Made by a program: the position numbers and the translations under genes. A stretch of DNA of 47,232 nt, from assembly GCA_036676475.1 (NCBI GenBank), contig JAKFCU010000081.1:1-47232 (forward strand), written 5' to 3'. The DNA is from LC029 sp036676475. Lineage in GTDB: Bacteria; Bacillota; Bacilli; Aneurinibacillales; RAOX-1. The notes below the pieces were generated by a model. The model was given only the letters and a program-made list of their open reading frames with translations, made no database searches and was not told the DNA's origin. Of this stretch, positions 1 to 10,800 are shown piece by piece; position 1 is the first letter of the stretch; each line of letters begins with the position of its first letter.

Positions 1-226
1 CATAATCTTGCGAGTTGAACCACTTCTTCAGTTCCGCTTCATTGGTCCAGACCTTCCATGTCTCCCATAGCCACCCGTGATGATCCAAGATATCATTCCA
101 CAACCGTGCGGATTCTTGACGTAAATGATCGACCAGCAGACGTTGTACAACGGTTAGACGTAAGGGGATTTTGGATACCTGTACATCCCCAGTGGGTACA
201 TTCCGTTTTCTTTTCTTGGCTCCCAT
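1..226 (-). CDS. TnpB-like IS200/IS605-family protein, N-terminal part (runs off left edge)
   Basis: Reading leftwards from an ATG at 226 there are 75 codons with no stop before the window edge. The ATG follows a GGAGGTG ribosome binding site by 8 bases. The product begins with a basic stretch (MGAKKRKRN) and then IPLRLTVVQRLLVDHL and ARLWNDILDHH, the layout seen at the start of OrfB/TnpB RNA-guided nucleases, where a short beta strand is followed by helices containing an R-x-x-[WY]-N motif. The RuvC catalytic residues and zinc finger would lie outside the window, so it is not possible to say whether the gene is intact. An IS-type hairpin lies about 80 bases upstream of the start. The family call rests on motif resemblance only; another transposase type is possible. 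Confidence 0.55.
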   Translation of the reverse strand, partial: MGAKKRKRNVPTGDVQVSKIPLRLTVVQRLLVDHLRQESARLWNDILDHHGWLWETWKVWTNEAELKKWFNSQDY

Positions 227-303
227 GCCCTTCACCACCTCCGTATAGCAGGAACGTATATTCTTATTTCACCACATTATGGTAGCAAAAAAACAGCGAT
301 TCA

Positions 304-360
304 TCCCCCACCTACGAAAAAACATTCGTGGAGGTGGGGGGTCTTCTCGCTAGTCATGAT
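304..360 (-). repeat. IS200/IS605-type hairpin end, copy 1
   Basis: A 9-bp stem (CCCCCACCT with AGGTGGGGG) carries a CC bulge, a further 5-bp stem (ACGAA with TTCGT) and a TGTTT loop. With its flank GACTAGCGAGAAGAC it recurs almost exactly at 45780-45832 in the opposite orientation. Bulged hairpins of this kind are the recognition ends of IS200/IS605 elements. Here it sits between the TnpB-like start and the uvrC-like gene. On the minus strand the shared segment is preceded by TTAT in both copies, a possible target tetranucleotide. Confidence 0.6.
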
Positions 361-385
361 AAAATAATAGAAAATTCTTTTCTAC

Positions 386-1501
386 ATGAAGGGAGGACTT
401 CATATTCATCCCAACGAAAAGGTCAAAAATCTACCCTCATCCCCCGGAGTTTATCTCATGAAAGATTCCCTTGGCCGAATCATATATGTGGGGAAATCAA
501 AAAATCTAAAGAAACGAGTGCAATCTTACTTTCAAAACTCAAAAGCGCATCCTCAAAAGATTAAAATGCTTGTAAAAAACTTAAAAGATTTTAAGACTAT
601 CCTTACAGATACGGAATTTGAAGCATTTATGCTGGAGTGTAAATTAATTAAGGAATTTAAGCCCATCTATAATAAGAAGATGAAAAATCCACTGTCCTAT
701 ACCTATATCGTGATACAAATGGAGGGAGGGTTTCGTAATATAAAAATAACCCATAGCCTCATTGAAAACGACTGCCATCTTTATTTCGGTCCATATCCAA
801 ATAAAAATACGGTGGAAAGAGCTATCCAAGGTATAAAAGATGGCTTTCAAATCATCTGCAGTAACCCTTCTAGTAAGCATACTGCATGCTTGAACTATTC
901 CTTAGGTTTGTGCATGGGGATGTGTTTAGGAGGAGAAGCCGTTGAAAAGTACAATCACATCATGAACAAAATCATAGCTTTATTAAATGGATCGGACATG
1001 AGCATCCTTGAAGATCTGAAGCAAAGAATGTTAGATGCTTCCGAAAAATTTGATTTTGAAACCGCAGCAAAATATAGGGACTATATAGAGGCAATCAATT
1101 TCCTTATAAAAAAAGAAAAAGTGATAGAATTCACAGAAGAAAATCACAATATTGCCATGATCGAACGCTTAAGTGACTATACGATTAAACTCTTTCTTTT
1201 GAAAGGGAACAAAATTCTTTTTACTGAAAAGTATGTACTAGATAACATAGATATGGAACAATCGCGCGCAAAGATAAAGAAAAAGATTTTCAGCTATTTT
1301 ATGACTAAAGCAACGAATGTACCCATGGAAGTTAGCAGATATGAAATTGACGAAGCCCAGATCATATATAGCTATTTAAAAGGAAGCTCCTGCCGTTATA
1401 TAAACATCCCTGAAAAATGGCTTGACACAGAGAACCATGCTAATCTAGATGAAGCTCTAAACAAATTACTGAGCCAAGGCAGCATCAATAGCAAACAATA
1501 A
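386..1501 (+). CDS. UvrC-like GIY-YIG nuclease lacking the C-terminal half
   Basis: The 371-aa product resembles the N-terminal half of the excinuclease subunit UvrC. A GIY-YIG domain occupies roughly residues 15-95 (PGVYLMKD, then IIYVGKSKNLKKRVQSYF). A UvrB/UvrC-interaction helix lies near residues 210-245 (EKFDFETAAKYRDYI). Full UvrC is about 600 aa and adds an RNase H-like nuclease and helix-hairpin-helix domains; none are present, and the short residual tail looks unlike them. The nearest functional parallel is Cho, which makes only the 3' incision. The ATG at 386 has no ribosome binding site. A GGGAGG at 391-396 lies 7 bases before an in-frame ATT at 404, and starting there aligns with usual UvrC N-termini, so AUU initiation is likely. 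The IS hairpin ends 25 bases upstream and may have replaced the promoter. Confidence 0.85.
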   Translation: MKGGLHIHPNEKVKNLPSSPGVYLMKDSLGRIIYVGKSKNLKKRVQSYFQNSKAHPQKIKMLVKNLKDFKTILTDTEFEAFMLECKLIKEFKPIYNKKMKNPLSYTYIVIQMEGGFRNIKITHSLIENDCHLYFGPYPNKNTVERAIQGIKDGFQIICSNPSSKHTACLNYSLGLCMGMCLGGEAVEKYNHIMNKIIALLNGSDMSILEDLKQRMLDASEKFDFETAAKYRDYIEAINFLIKKEKVIEFTEENHNIAMIERLSDYTIKLFLLKGNKILFTEKYVLDNIDMEQSRAKIKKKIFSYFMTKATNVPMEVSRYEIDEAQIIYSYLKGSSCRYINIPEKWLDTENHANLDEALNKLLSQGSINSKQ

Positions 1502-1569
1502 CTATGTAGCTTGCTTTGTATCAGTAATTTCATTTCTCGTAAACTTCTGGAAAGTAGGTAAACTGGCTA

Positions 1570-2430
1570 TTAAGCCTTTGCCTTTTTCCATTCTTCATGT
1601 TGTTTTTGCACCTTTCTCCATAAATCGTCCCGTTCCTGGTTACTATAGTCAACCAAGTGTTCACCAAAAATATCCCCCAAGACTTCAAGCCAATGTGATT
1701 TTGTCTCAATCTCCGTCTTCTCAATTCCACTATTCTCCCGCTTGCTCCAAATGCAACCTCTCAGTTCATTACTTCCTGTAGCATGTCTATGCCGAATAAG
1801 AAACAGGTTAATCCAAGGTGAATCTGCTGACCAGCAATAATGATCGTGTTTCGGCTTAAACTCTTCCATATCTTGTACAACCTCAGGAGAAAAGTCTACT
1901 CCAGTAAATGAAGCGAGGGGATCGTGTTCCAATCGCCAGCCGTTCTTTACTACATCGGACTCCCCAACCCTATAAATAAAGGAGCCTTGCTCATAGACTC
2001 CAGCTTTAAGGGGTAATGGTTCATATGGTATATCCCCTAGACCAACATCAATGATCCATCTCTCTTCCTCTTGTACTTCATTTTCTAAGCTTAACGATAA
2101 CCCAAGGTGAAAGGAATTTACTCGAGGCTTTTCTCCCATAGGCTGTACGCCAGCCCTATGCCAAGAAACCTTATAACCTAAGGAACGGAGAAGCTCGCTA
2201 AACGCTCCATTCAGTTGAAAACAATAACCGCTTCTTCGGTTTAGTATAAGTTGAACGGAATCTCTTATACCGATTGAAACCGGCTTTCCAGCAAAAATAT
2301 CAACAGTTTCCCATGGAACGTTTTTCACGTGAGCTTTATGAAGTTCAAATAAGTATGATTTGGTAGGAGGCTGAATTTCTGCAATTCCTATTCTTTTTAA
2401 ATAAGCTTGTATTTCATCATTCGTCATCAT
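1570..2430 (-). CDS. nat: Arylamine N-acetyltransferase
   Basis: This cytosolic enzyme family moves acetyl from acetyl-CoA to arylamines, hydrazines or related acceptors through a cysteine thioester. The catalytic triad is visible: Cys70 in RSGYCFQLN, His108 in NSFHLGL and Asp128 in IIDVGLGD, at family-typical positions when the product starts at the double ATG at 2430/2427. An in-frame TTG at 2469 has no ribosome binding site. The chosen ATG has AAAGGAG upstream, though at a long spacing of about 14 bases. The remaining 286 residues match the usual NAT length. It lies downstream of, and on the same strand as, the YdcF-like gene, with a 135-base gap. Acceptor specificity cannot be told from sequence. 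Confidence 0.92.
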   Translation of the reverse strand: MMTNDEIQAYLKRIGIAEIQPPTKSYLFELHKAHVKNVPWETVDIFAGKPVSIGIRDSVQLILNRRSGYCFQLNGAFSELLRSLGYKVSWHRAGVQPMGEKPRVNSFHLGLSLSLENEVQEEERWIIDVGLGDIPYEPLPLKAGVYEQGSFIYRVGESDVVKNGWRLEHDPLASFTGVDFSPEVVQDMEEFKPKHDHYCWSADSPWINLFLIRHRHATGSNELRGCIWSKRENSGIEKTEIETKSHWLEVLGDIFGEHLVDYSNQERDDLWRKVQKQHEEWKKAKA

Positions 2431-2604
2431 TGACTCTTTCGTCACTCCTTTATTAGGTGTATAAAGCAATCTTTAGTCGTTATGTATTCCCACCTTAGAA
2501 GCAATTCTCTAACAATAAATCCTAATTTTATTCATTCCCTTGTCTTTCTCCTTCCTAATAGCCCATGCATAATTGATTTTAGCATAACGGGATTTAGAGC
2601 ATAC

Positions 2605-3384
2605 CTATGAAGTATCCATCATGGACTTTAAGAAAGTTTGGATGACACCAAAGCATTCTCGAATAGTATAATTGATCCTTACAAGAATAGGTGATTCGCT
2701 AGCCTTTCCATAAATGATGTATCCTGTTTCTTTAGCCAGTTGCTTAGCCCGAAATACGTGGTAATCACTAGTAATAATCAGGATGTTGAGGACTTGTCCA
2801 TCCTTTCTGTTCATAAGCGACTTCGAAAATGCCAAATTCTCTTCCGTCGTTCTTGAGTGACTCTCTATAATCAATCGATCTTGTTTGATGCCTCTCCCCC
2901 TTAAATATGCAACCATCGCTTCAGCTTCCGTAGTGTGCTCGCCGGGACCTTTCCCTCCTGATAGAATGACTGGTATGTTCATATCACGATTTCTCAAATC
3001 ATCAAAACCAATATCAAGCCGTCGTTTAAGAGTGTCCGAAGGTTCCGTTCCCTTCAATCCCGCCCCCAAAATGATGACGTAATCAATCTCAACCCCTACT
3101 CCTTCATCCGCATGATACTCACTAGAAATAAATAAAGCGACCACAAGGAACATTGCAAGAAAGGCACCGAGTGATACCGACAAAACATTATAAAGGACCT
3201 TGTACAATCGGCGTTGAGTCAAAATGTAAAAGTATCGAAACATCATAATGACAAGTTCAAAAACAATCAAAAAGACCGCAAAGATTACCCCAAAGCTTGG
3301 ACCAAATAACAGTAACAGCACAACAGACAAACCAAATAGCACAGCAACTTTATAGAAATAGTTCCTCTTTATCTGTTCATTCAT
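2605..3384 (-). CDS. YdcF/SanA-family (DUF218) membrane protein
   Basis: The 259-aa product starts with about three hydrophobic segments in the first 100 residues, followed by a DUF218 domain. The family signature is clear: DYVIILGAGLKG, a basic segment SDTLKRRLDIG, VILSGGKGPGEHTTEAEAM and LIIESHSRTTEENLAFSK, then TSDYHVFRAKQLA. Members are membrane-linked proteins implicated in cell-envelope integrity; their substrate is unknown, and SanA affects vancomycin resistance in enterobacteria. The ATG at 3384 is preceded by GTGTGGAGG at good spacing. It lies downstream of galU on the same strand, but a 425-base gap and a hairpin separate them. Confidence 0.85.
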   Translation of the reverse strand: MNEQIKRNYFYKVAVLFGLSVVLLLLFGPSFGVIFAVFLIVFELVIMMFRYFYILTQRRLYKVLYNVLSVSLGAFLAMFLVVALFISSEYHADEGVGVEIDYVIILGAGLKGTEPSDTLKRRLDIGFDDLRNRDMNIPVILSGGKGPGEHTTEAEAMVAYLRGRGIKQDRLIIESHSRTTEENLAFSKSLMNRKDGQVLNILIITSDYHVFRAKQLAKETGYIIYGKASESPILVRINYTIRECFGVIQTFLKSMMDTS

Positions 3385-3729
3385 GATTCCTCCACACAGT
3401 AATAATGCTTTTCAATATATTTATCAAAATGATGACATTTACAATCCTCAACCTCTTTATACTTCGATCTTGAAAATGTAGAAACGGTAAGATGGGAACG
3501 GAGTGGAATGCAAATACCTATACTTATATCCTGCTTTTTCTTACTATATGTAGTCTAACAGGATTGTTTAATGGGATACAGTACCAATTATTCTTAGTAC
3601 CCATTTATCATTTTCCTGTTTTTTTGCATTAGGGGTTTGTGTAGCAATGGAACGAAAAAATGGAATAAGCGTTACTATCCCATATATTCCTCTTGTCAAT
3701 CGAAACTAAAAAAGCTCTTATAAACGATT
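3385..3729. other. Intergenic stretch, no confident gene
   Basis: About 345 bases between the YdcF-like gene and the hairpin downstream of galU. The plus strand holds a 46-codon frame (3492-3632) encoding one hydrophobic segment, but it has no convincing ribosome binding site and was not called. The region is A+T rich and may carry the YdcF-like promoter. Confidence 0.4.
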
Positions 3730-3766
3730 AAAAGACCGCCACTCTTTTAAAGAGCAACTGTCTTTT
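3730..3766 (-). terminator. Hairpin downstream of galU
   Basis: AAAAGAC and GTCTTTT pair around an inner CTCTTT/AAAGAG stem. The end of galU lies 44 bases away, so this is a plausible factor-independent terminator. The downstream T run is interrupted, which lowers confidence. Confidence 0.45.
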
Positions 3767-3809
3767 ATAATCTTTTATAATCCTCCCTGTACGAACCCAA
3801 GTGCTTTAT

Positions 3810-4721
3810 CTACCGTCTCCCCGCCTCCAACTCAATTCGATTCGATGGATCTGGAAAACTCTCGAGCAAAAACATATGCAATTTATCGCGCAACTCCTCA
3901 GACCGCAAAGCCAACGATAACGTAGCTTTTATATATCCCCATTTATCTCCAATATCATGTCGATCCCCCTCAAGAAGGCGGGCTTGCATGCCCTGATTGC
4001 GGCAGAGAACCCTAAGGGCGTCTGTCAACTGAACTTCACCGCCTCGCCCTGGATTGGTATCCTTCAAGATATCAAATATTTCAGGATGAATGATATACCG
4101 TCCCACGATTGCCATATTTGACGGCGCTTGGTCGATTTCGGGCTTTTCGACTAAATCTTCCAATTCATAAATATAGTCATGAATCTGCCTGCCTGCGATC
4201 ACTCCATACTTAGACACTTCTGTAGGCAATACGGATTGAACTCCTACCACGGTCTTTCCGTGAGCATGAAACTGTTCCATCATCTGCTGAAGTGCCGGTT
4301 TTAACGGATTATCGATAATATCGTCGCCGAGTAGAACCGCGAATGGCTCATTTCCAACAAAACAGCGGGCACACAAAATCGCATGTCCAAGGCCCCGTTG
4401 CTCTTTTTGCCGTATGAAGTGAACATCTGCCATTTTTGCAATCTTTAAAACTTCCTCATATTGATCCCATTTTCCTTGTTCTTTAAGAAAATATTCCAAA
4501 TCGATATTATGATCGAAGTGATCTTCGATAGCGCGTTTGTTCCGTCCAGTGATAATCAGAATATCCTCAATTCCGGAAGCTATAGCCTCCTCGACAATGT
4601 ATTGAATTGCCGGTTTGTTGATCAATGGAAGCATTTCCTTGGGTTGGGATTTGGTAGCAGGCAAAAATCTGGTTCCAAATCCGGCTGCCGGAATAATTGC
4701 CTTACGTATTTTGTTCACCAT
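3810..4721 (-). CDS. galU: UTP-glucose-1-phosphate uridylyltransferase
   Basis: This enzyme makes UDP-glucose from UTP and glucose-1-phosphate in the cytoplasm. The nucleotide-binding N-terminus reads KAIIPAAGFGTRFLPATKS, followed by QPKEMLPLINKPAIQYIVEEA. Further family motifs are HFIRQKEQRGLGHAI, EPFAVLLGDDI and LVEKPE, and near the end PGRGGEVQLTDAL. The chosen ATG at 4721 is 9 bases from GGGAGG and gives about 303 aa, the normal size; the in-frame TTG at 4742 lies ahead of that site. It follows the beta-1,2-glucan synthase gene on the same strand after 114 bases, a sensible pairing because that enzyme consumes UDP-glucose. UDP-glucose could also feed the glycosyltransferases further right. 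Confidence 0.96.
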   Translation of the reverse strand: MVNKIRKAIIPAAGFGTRFLPATKSQPKEMLPLINKPAIQYIVEEAIASGIEDILIITGRNKRAIEDHFDHNIDLEYFLKEQGKWDQYEEVLKIAKMADVHFIRQKEQRGLGHAILCARCFVGNEPFAVLLGDDIIDNPLKPALQQMMEQFHAHGKTVVGVQSVLPTEVSKYGVIAGRQIHDYIYELEDLVEKPEIDQAPSNMAIVGRYIIHPEIFDILKDTNPGRGGEVQLTDALRVLCRNQGMQARLLEGDRHDIGDKWGYIKATLSLALRSEELRDKLHMFLLESFPDPSNRIELEAGRR

Positions 4722-4752
4722 GCCAACTTTCCTCCCGTTCAAACATAGAATC

Positions 4753-4813
4753 TAAAAATGCGGTCACCTGGCTCGAACGTGTGTTGTTCTACCGTTCATC
4801 TACCGGCGACCGC
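4753..4813 (-). terminator. Terminator-like hairpin between the glucan synthase gene and galU
   Basis: On the minus strand GCGGTC pairs with GACCGC, with an inner GAACG/CGTTC stem, followed by ATTTTTAG. It lies 23 bases past the glucan synthase stop and may reduce read-through into galU. Confidence 0.5.
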
Positions 4814-4835
4814 GCAAATTCACCTAATCCCAATC

Positions 4836-7800
4836 CTACATCGTCAGAACAATCTCGTGTACCTTCCCATCATCGCACAATTCAACGTAGGGACTGTCCA
4901 TCATGTCATTTTGCGTAAGGTCAAATTCCTGTCCGTCCATTTGTAAAGCGGTTCCTCCACTGGACTTGTGCGACGGATTTTTTACAGTTATGATGTAGCG
5001 TGCCCTTCCAAAATGGTAACTGGCCGAATACTCCGGCCATTCGCAGGGAATGCACGGGCAAATGTACAGCCGTTTCCCGCGGCGACGCAGACCAAGAATC
5101 CACTCAATGCCCGCTTGATACATCCATCCAGCAGCGCCCGTGTACCACGTCCAACCGGCGTGTCCTTTATGCGGATCCGCTGTGTATATGTCTGCCGCCA
5201 TGACATACGGTTCACCGGCATACTGCCGCACTTCATTAGGCGTGCGCGTGTGAGTCAGCGGATTTAATAGATGAAACAACTCAAAAGCCTTGTCTCCGTC
5301 CCCAAGCCTACACCAAGCGATGATGCCCCAGATAACACCATGCGTATACTGGGCACCGTTCTCGCGTATTCCTGGCGGATATCCCTGAATGTACCCAGGA
5401 CTCGGATCGGTACGGTCAAAAGCTGGCGTCAACAGACGCACAACGGATAGGTCCCGGTCCACAAGTTCGCGGTCAAATGACTGCATTGCTTGTCTGGCCT
5501 TTTCGCCAGGTGCTGCTCCAGAAATGACAGACCAGGACTGAGCGATGGCATCAATGCGGCATTCCCTATTGTGAATAGAGCCTAACCATTGTCCAGCGTC
5601 GGTGAAGGCCCGCCGGTACCATTGCCCATCCCAGGCGTGCTCGTCAAGGGAGGAGGCCAATTGTTCCCGTATTTCCTGGTAGCGGCCGGCCCGCTTATCA
5701 TCGCCGAGACTCCGGCACAAACCGGCAAACTCGTTTAAAACTTCACAGAGGAACCAACCGAGCCAAACGCTCTCACCGCGGCCTTCATCGCCGACACTGC
5801 TCATGCCGTCATTCCAGTCTCCGATTCCGATCAGCGGCAGCCCATGTTCGCCAAAGCGCTGCAAAGCCCTGTCAATCGTACGCAAGCAGTGCTCAAAAAC
5901 GGTGCCGCTTTGCGCAGAAATTTGGGTCGGCTCGTATCGTTCATGCTCCCCTTCGCGCAATGGTTCACTATGAAGAAACGGTGCCACCTCATCAAGTATA
6001 CTGTCATCCCCCGTGTGTTCGATATACCTAGCGACAGCATACGGCAACCAAAGCAAATCATCTGAAAAATGCGTACGGATACCACGCTCCGTTTCTTCAT
6101 GCCACCAGTGCTGGACATCACCTTCTTCATATTGATGAGCGGCGTGCAGTAAAATTTGTGCCCGCGTCAGGTCCGGACGGGTATGCAAGAGCGCCAGTGA
6201 ATCCTGCAATTGATCGCGGTAACCGTATGCACCTCCTGCTTGGTAAAAAGCGGATCGGGCCCACATTCTGCAGCCAAGCGTCTGGTATACCAACCACCCG
6301 TTCAACATGACATCCATCTCCGCGCAAGGCGTGGACACCGAGACTTGGTCCAGCACACCGTCCCAGAATTCCCGTACGTGTTCAAATGACCTCTCGCAGA
6401 CATTTTTTTGACTGTATTTTTGCGCAAGCTTCACTGCGGCCTCGCGCGAATGTTCGCATCCGAGCAGGATGTAGATGGTCCGTTCTGCTCCAGGCTCCAA
6501 CATAAACTTAGTCTGCACAGCCCCGCAAGCATCATATTGAGGTCCCATTTTACCGGATAGGCGCTCGCGGCTCATCGCGGCAGGATTTTCGATTGAGCCA
6601 TTGCGGCCGAAAAACTCATTACGGTCTCCCGTCCAAGACAGATCGTGTGCCTTGTTTGCGGTATTTCCCTTCTCTTCGAATTCTGCTGAATGGGGTGACT
6701 GGGCAGGAGTAACCGGTTGCGGATATATGCCAACAAAGGCAGTCGCATCCCGAAATACTTCCTGATACATGTTGTTTGCCAGAATAATTTGGGCTGATTC
6801 ATCCCATTGGGTCATAACGAAGGAAGCGTTCGCCTGACGCAGTACACCCAAAACCCATTCTGCGTAATAGGTAATGGACAGGTGCCGCGGGCCGGCAGTC
6901 CTATTCTGCAGCCTTAATTCGACTATCTTGACAGGATCTTCAAGCGGAACAAAAACCTTCATTTCTTGGACAATACCGTGTCTCTCATGGCGAAAGCGCG
7001 TGAATCCACGACCGTGGGTAATAGTGTAAGGGTTGTCAGAGTGTGCGGTAGAAGGTGCAGCAGTCCAGAATTCACCACTCTCTTCGTCCCGCAGATAGCA
7101 TACTTCACCGGGAGGGTCGAGCACGGGATCATTAGACCATGGCGTCAGTTTACACTCACGGCTGTTCTGCCACCAGTTATAGCCCGTGCCCAGCTCGGAG
7201 ACAAGGCACCCAAAGCGCGAATTGGCGATGACATTGATCCATGGCGCCGGCAGATGATTGCCGTTTTTCAGCACAATTTGATACTCCCGACCATCCGGCG
7301 AAAATCCTCCCGAACCGTTGAAGAACTTTAAATCGCCCACATCGGACGTCGCCAGGTTGCTAAACCTGCTTAACGGCACGGACGGCGTGAGACGAACCGG
7401 GAAGATACTATCCAGCTGCGGCGGTTTGGTTTGCGCCTTTAGACTCGGTCCATCTGCCCGCAGCACAACACGGGCTGTGGCAAGTAACAGTGTCCTGTCT
7501 TCTTCTGGCAGCTGATTGCCATTGATGATGAAAACACCACCGGCCCCTGCCCCATGGCGGTCAACACCATGTTCCACCGCCCACCGGAGTGCTTCCTGCA
7601 CATCCTGTTGGTATCCTCCCGCCGATTCGTTCAGAATCACCAAGTCGAATAGTAACCCCATACGGCGCAAATATTCGTGCCCGTTCAGCAGCTTGACGAC
7701 AAACTTCATATTGGCCCGATGCTCGATCCGCACAAGTGTAATCGGCCGGTCTCCGGAGACTCCGTACGCCCAAAGACCGGTCTGTCCTTTTACGTTTGCA

Positions 7801-10800
7801 GCTATACTTTTTTCCCGCTCATCCCGCATCGGCGGAGTATATAACACCTGGCTGGCAAAGGTTTGAAAGGCCATCGCCTCAGCAGCAGTCATGTGTAAAT
7901 GCCGGAGTTCGATTTGACTGCGATTCCAAGCCAGTTGAAAGGTTCGCTCCACCATTTGTTCGCCTGAGAAATGGCTGACAATGCTCATCGCTTCTTCTTT
8001 CGTGTCGGCAACAGAAGTGACAGCGCACAGCTGAACCTGTTCGCCGGGCTCTAAGCTTACCCTCCTCCTCATGATAAAGGCAGGATCGGCGACAGAGCCC
8101 ACCTTCCCCTGCAAGCGAAAGCGGATTCCCTGCGGCTCGGAAAGCCTATGCCCTCGGCCGATAAAGCTGGCCCGATCGGTCTCGTATTCCACCGGTCCGA
8201 GCATTTCACATGCGGTCATAAGCGAATGTGCCGCCCATAACGGTTTCTCGCTTTCCTGGCGTGGCCTTCGCCGGGCAAGCAGGCATTCGCCATCTCTCTC
8301 ATATTCTGTTCCGATGAACAATTTGCTGAAGGCAGGGTGTGCATCGTCGGCAATAGGGGGTGCCATAGCCAGTTCAAGAAATGTTGTGACCTCGATAATG
8401 CGCGCTTCCTTCCCCTCGTTGGTTAACGACAAACGGCGGACTTCCGCATTCCATTCCGGAGACACGCAGATTTCTAGACTCGTGTGAATGTCCCCGTCCA
8501 CGCGCATGAAGGTGGCCCGGTCAAGCGAAAATTGCACGCGCTGTTCATCAGACGGGATACGGCATGGCTGAAACGCCGGCGACCAGATTACGTCACGGGT
8601 AACATCACGGATATACAGGTAGCTCCCCCAGTTGTCCAACACCGGATCCTCCCGCCAGCGCGAAACAGCCAGACCTTTATACCTGCTGAACCCGCTGCCG
8701 CTGTTGGTCACCACCGTCATAAATGTTCCGTTTGAAAGGACACAGACCTCGGGAGTCGGCGTATCTGCAGAGAGGTATTCGCGAAGCGGGATCATCTCTG
8801 CAGGCCTTCCGGAAGGCTGATGCACACGTGTCATTGCAGGATGTTTAATGATTTTTGGCCTTGCTGGAATTCGCTCCTGCAACAGTAGTTCCGCAGCCTG
8901 GATACGCTTGTCGCGGTGAAAGCGCTCGTACATTTTTTTCGGCGACAGCAAATTAGTAAGCGTCAACAAGCTCATGCCCTGATGATGCGCCATAAAGCTG
9001 CGGATCACACTGTAAGTCTGATCTTTCGGTAGCCTCGCTGACGTGAAATCGATGGCTTCGAAATATCCGTATTTTCCGCGGGCACCCAGCCCCTCCAATT
9101 TCCGCAAATTCTCCAGTCCTTCACGCATGGCGAACGGTAAGGCTAGGATTGTCGCATATGGCGCGACAACCAAATCCTGTTCGAGTCCGCGCTTGAATCC
9201 GAGACCTGGAACACCAAACGCACGGTATTGATAGTTCATCTGATAATCAAACGCATAATAGCCGGATTCGGAGATGCCGAACGGGACTCCCCGTTGATTT
9301 GCATAATCGATTTGCCGCTTGACAACAGCATGATAGGTGCTGTCCCAGATGGTATTCCGATAGTTGCGCATGAGCAGCCAAGGCATCAAATATTCAAACA
9401 TGGTCCCGGACCAGGAAAGCAGCGCGACATCCTTTCCAACCTTGGTCATAGTCCGGCCGAGCGCATGCCAGTGTCCCACAGATACCTGGCCAAGGGCGAT
9501 GGCAACAAAGCTTGCCTGCCTGGCCTCGGATGCCATCAGGTCATAAAGGATCTTATCGCGTTCATGCAGGGCAGCATGGTACCCCAATGTGAACAATTTG
9601 GCCTTATGGTCGTAGAGCGGGCGAAAGTCTGTCCCGTTAATCAGCGCCTCTATTCGGGAGATTAGATTTTCCCCACGTTCCATCCAACCCTGCCGGAAAG
9701 TGTCTGGTGTCTCCGTTTCAGTCTGAATCCAAACGGTCTCCCCTGCATCTACCATTTCCACCGTCGGCGTCAATTCTTGAGAGAATGCAACATTCCACTC
9801 TTCCGGGTGCTTAACGCGATTCTGGCCGATTCCTGGCTCCTCATCCAGTTCAATGTCCGACTTTAACCACTCCGCCAATCCCTCTTTGACTGTCATCAAA
9901 CAACCGACGAAGTTGCCCGAATCGACCGTAGACACATACAGCGGAGGCAGCGGTTCGAGAGTGACCGTGTCGTACCAGTTGTAAAGATGGCCTTTCCATT
10001 TATCCAACCGCTCAACGGTATCGAGCGTGCGTTCCAAACGCTCCACCAATCCGGGCGTGTCAATCAATCCTAAATCCCTTGCTGCCAGCGTGCAGGTGAA
10101 ATAAAGACCAATGTTGGTAGGAGATGTGCGGTTTGCAATCCCTTTGGGCGGATCAATTTGAACGTTATCAGGCGGCAGCCAATTGTCTTTTGCGGTAACG
10201 AAGTCCTCGAAAAACTCCCACATTTGTCCTGATAACTTACGCAGCTGTTCCTTCTCGTCTTTTGTAAGCGGCTGCTCAGGCTGCTCCAGAGGCTTGTCTA
10301 GCCACCGTATTGAAAGCGGAGCCAAAGCCCATATTGCACAAAGTGCCAAGCCTGTCCACTGCAGCCTTGGCACACCGCTCACTACTGCTGTAAGCGCAAA
10401 GAGGACCACCAGTGCGAATCCTCCATACATACTCATCAATGCAGGCGGGCGGCCCCCCTGGTTACGCCGTTCGATCTCCGCAGAGCTGACCCATTCCAGC
10501 AAATGGCGTTTGGATACGAATAAACGATATAGGGTTCTACCGATGGCGTCCAATAACAGCATGCTTTGAAACGGGAGAGTCAGAATCGTTACCAAAACTT
10601 GTCCGACGGTAGCCAGAAAGCTCCGTGGCCGCCAAAAGGTCTGTCGAATCGCAATCAATTGGCGGATCACCGGCAAAAACAAGGTAGCAAACACGATCGC
10701 AAGCCAGTGCCCGGGGGATCCGGGCAAAACGGTCAAGCCAAGCAGAAGAACCGCAAACAGTGCCGGCGGCAGTAAACTGCGCCGCAGATTATCGATCACT

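Noticed and set aside
3492..3632. 46-codon plus-strand frame with a hydrophobic segment
   Set aside because: No convincing ribosome binding site and isolated position; hydrophobic frames arise easily in T-rich DNA.
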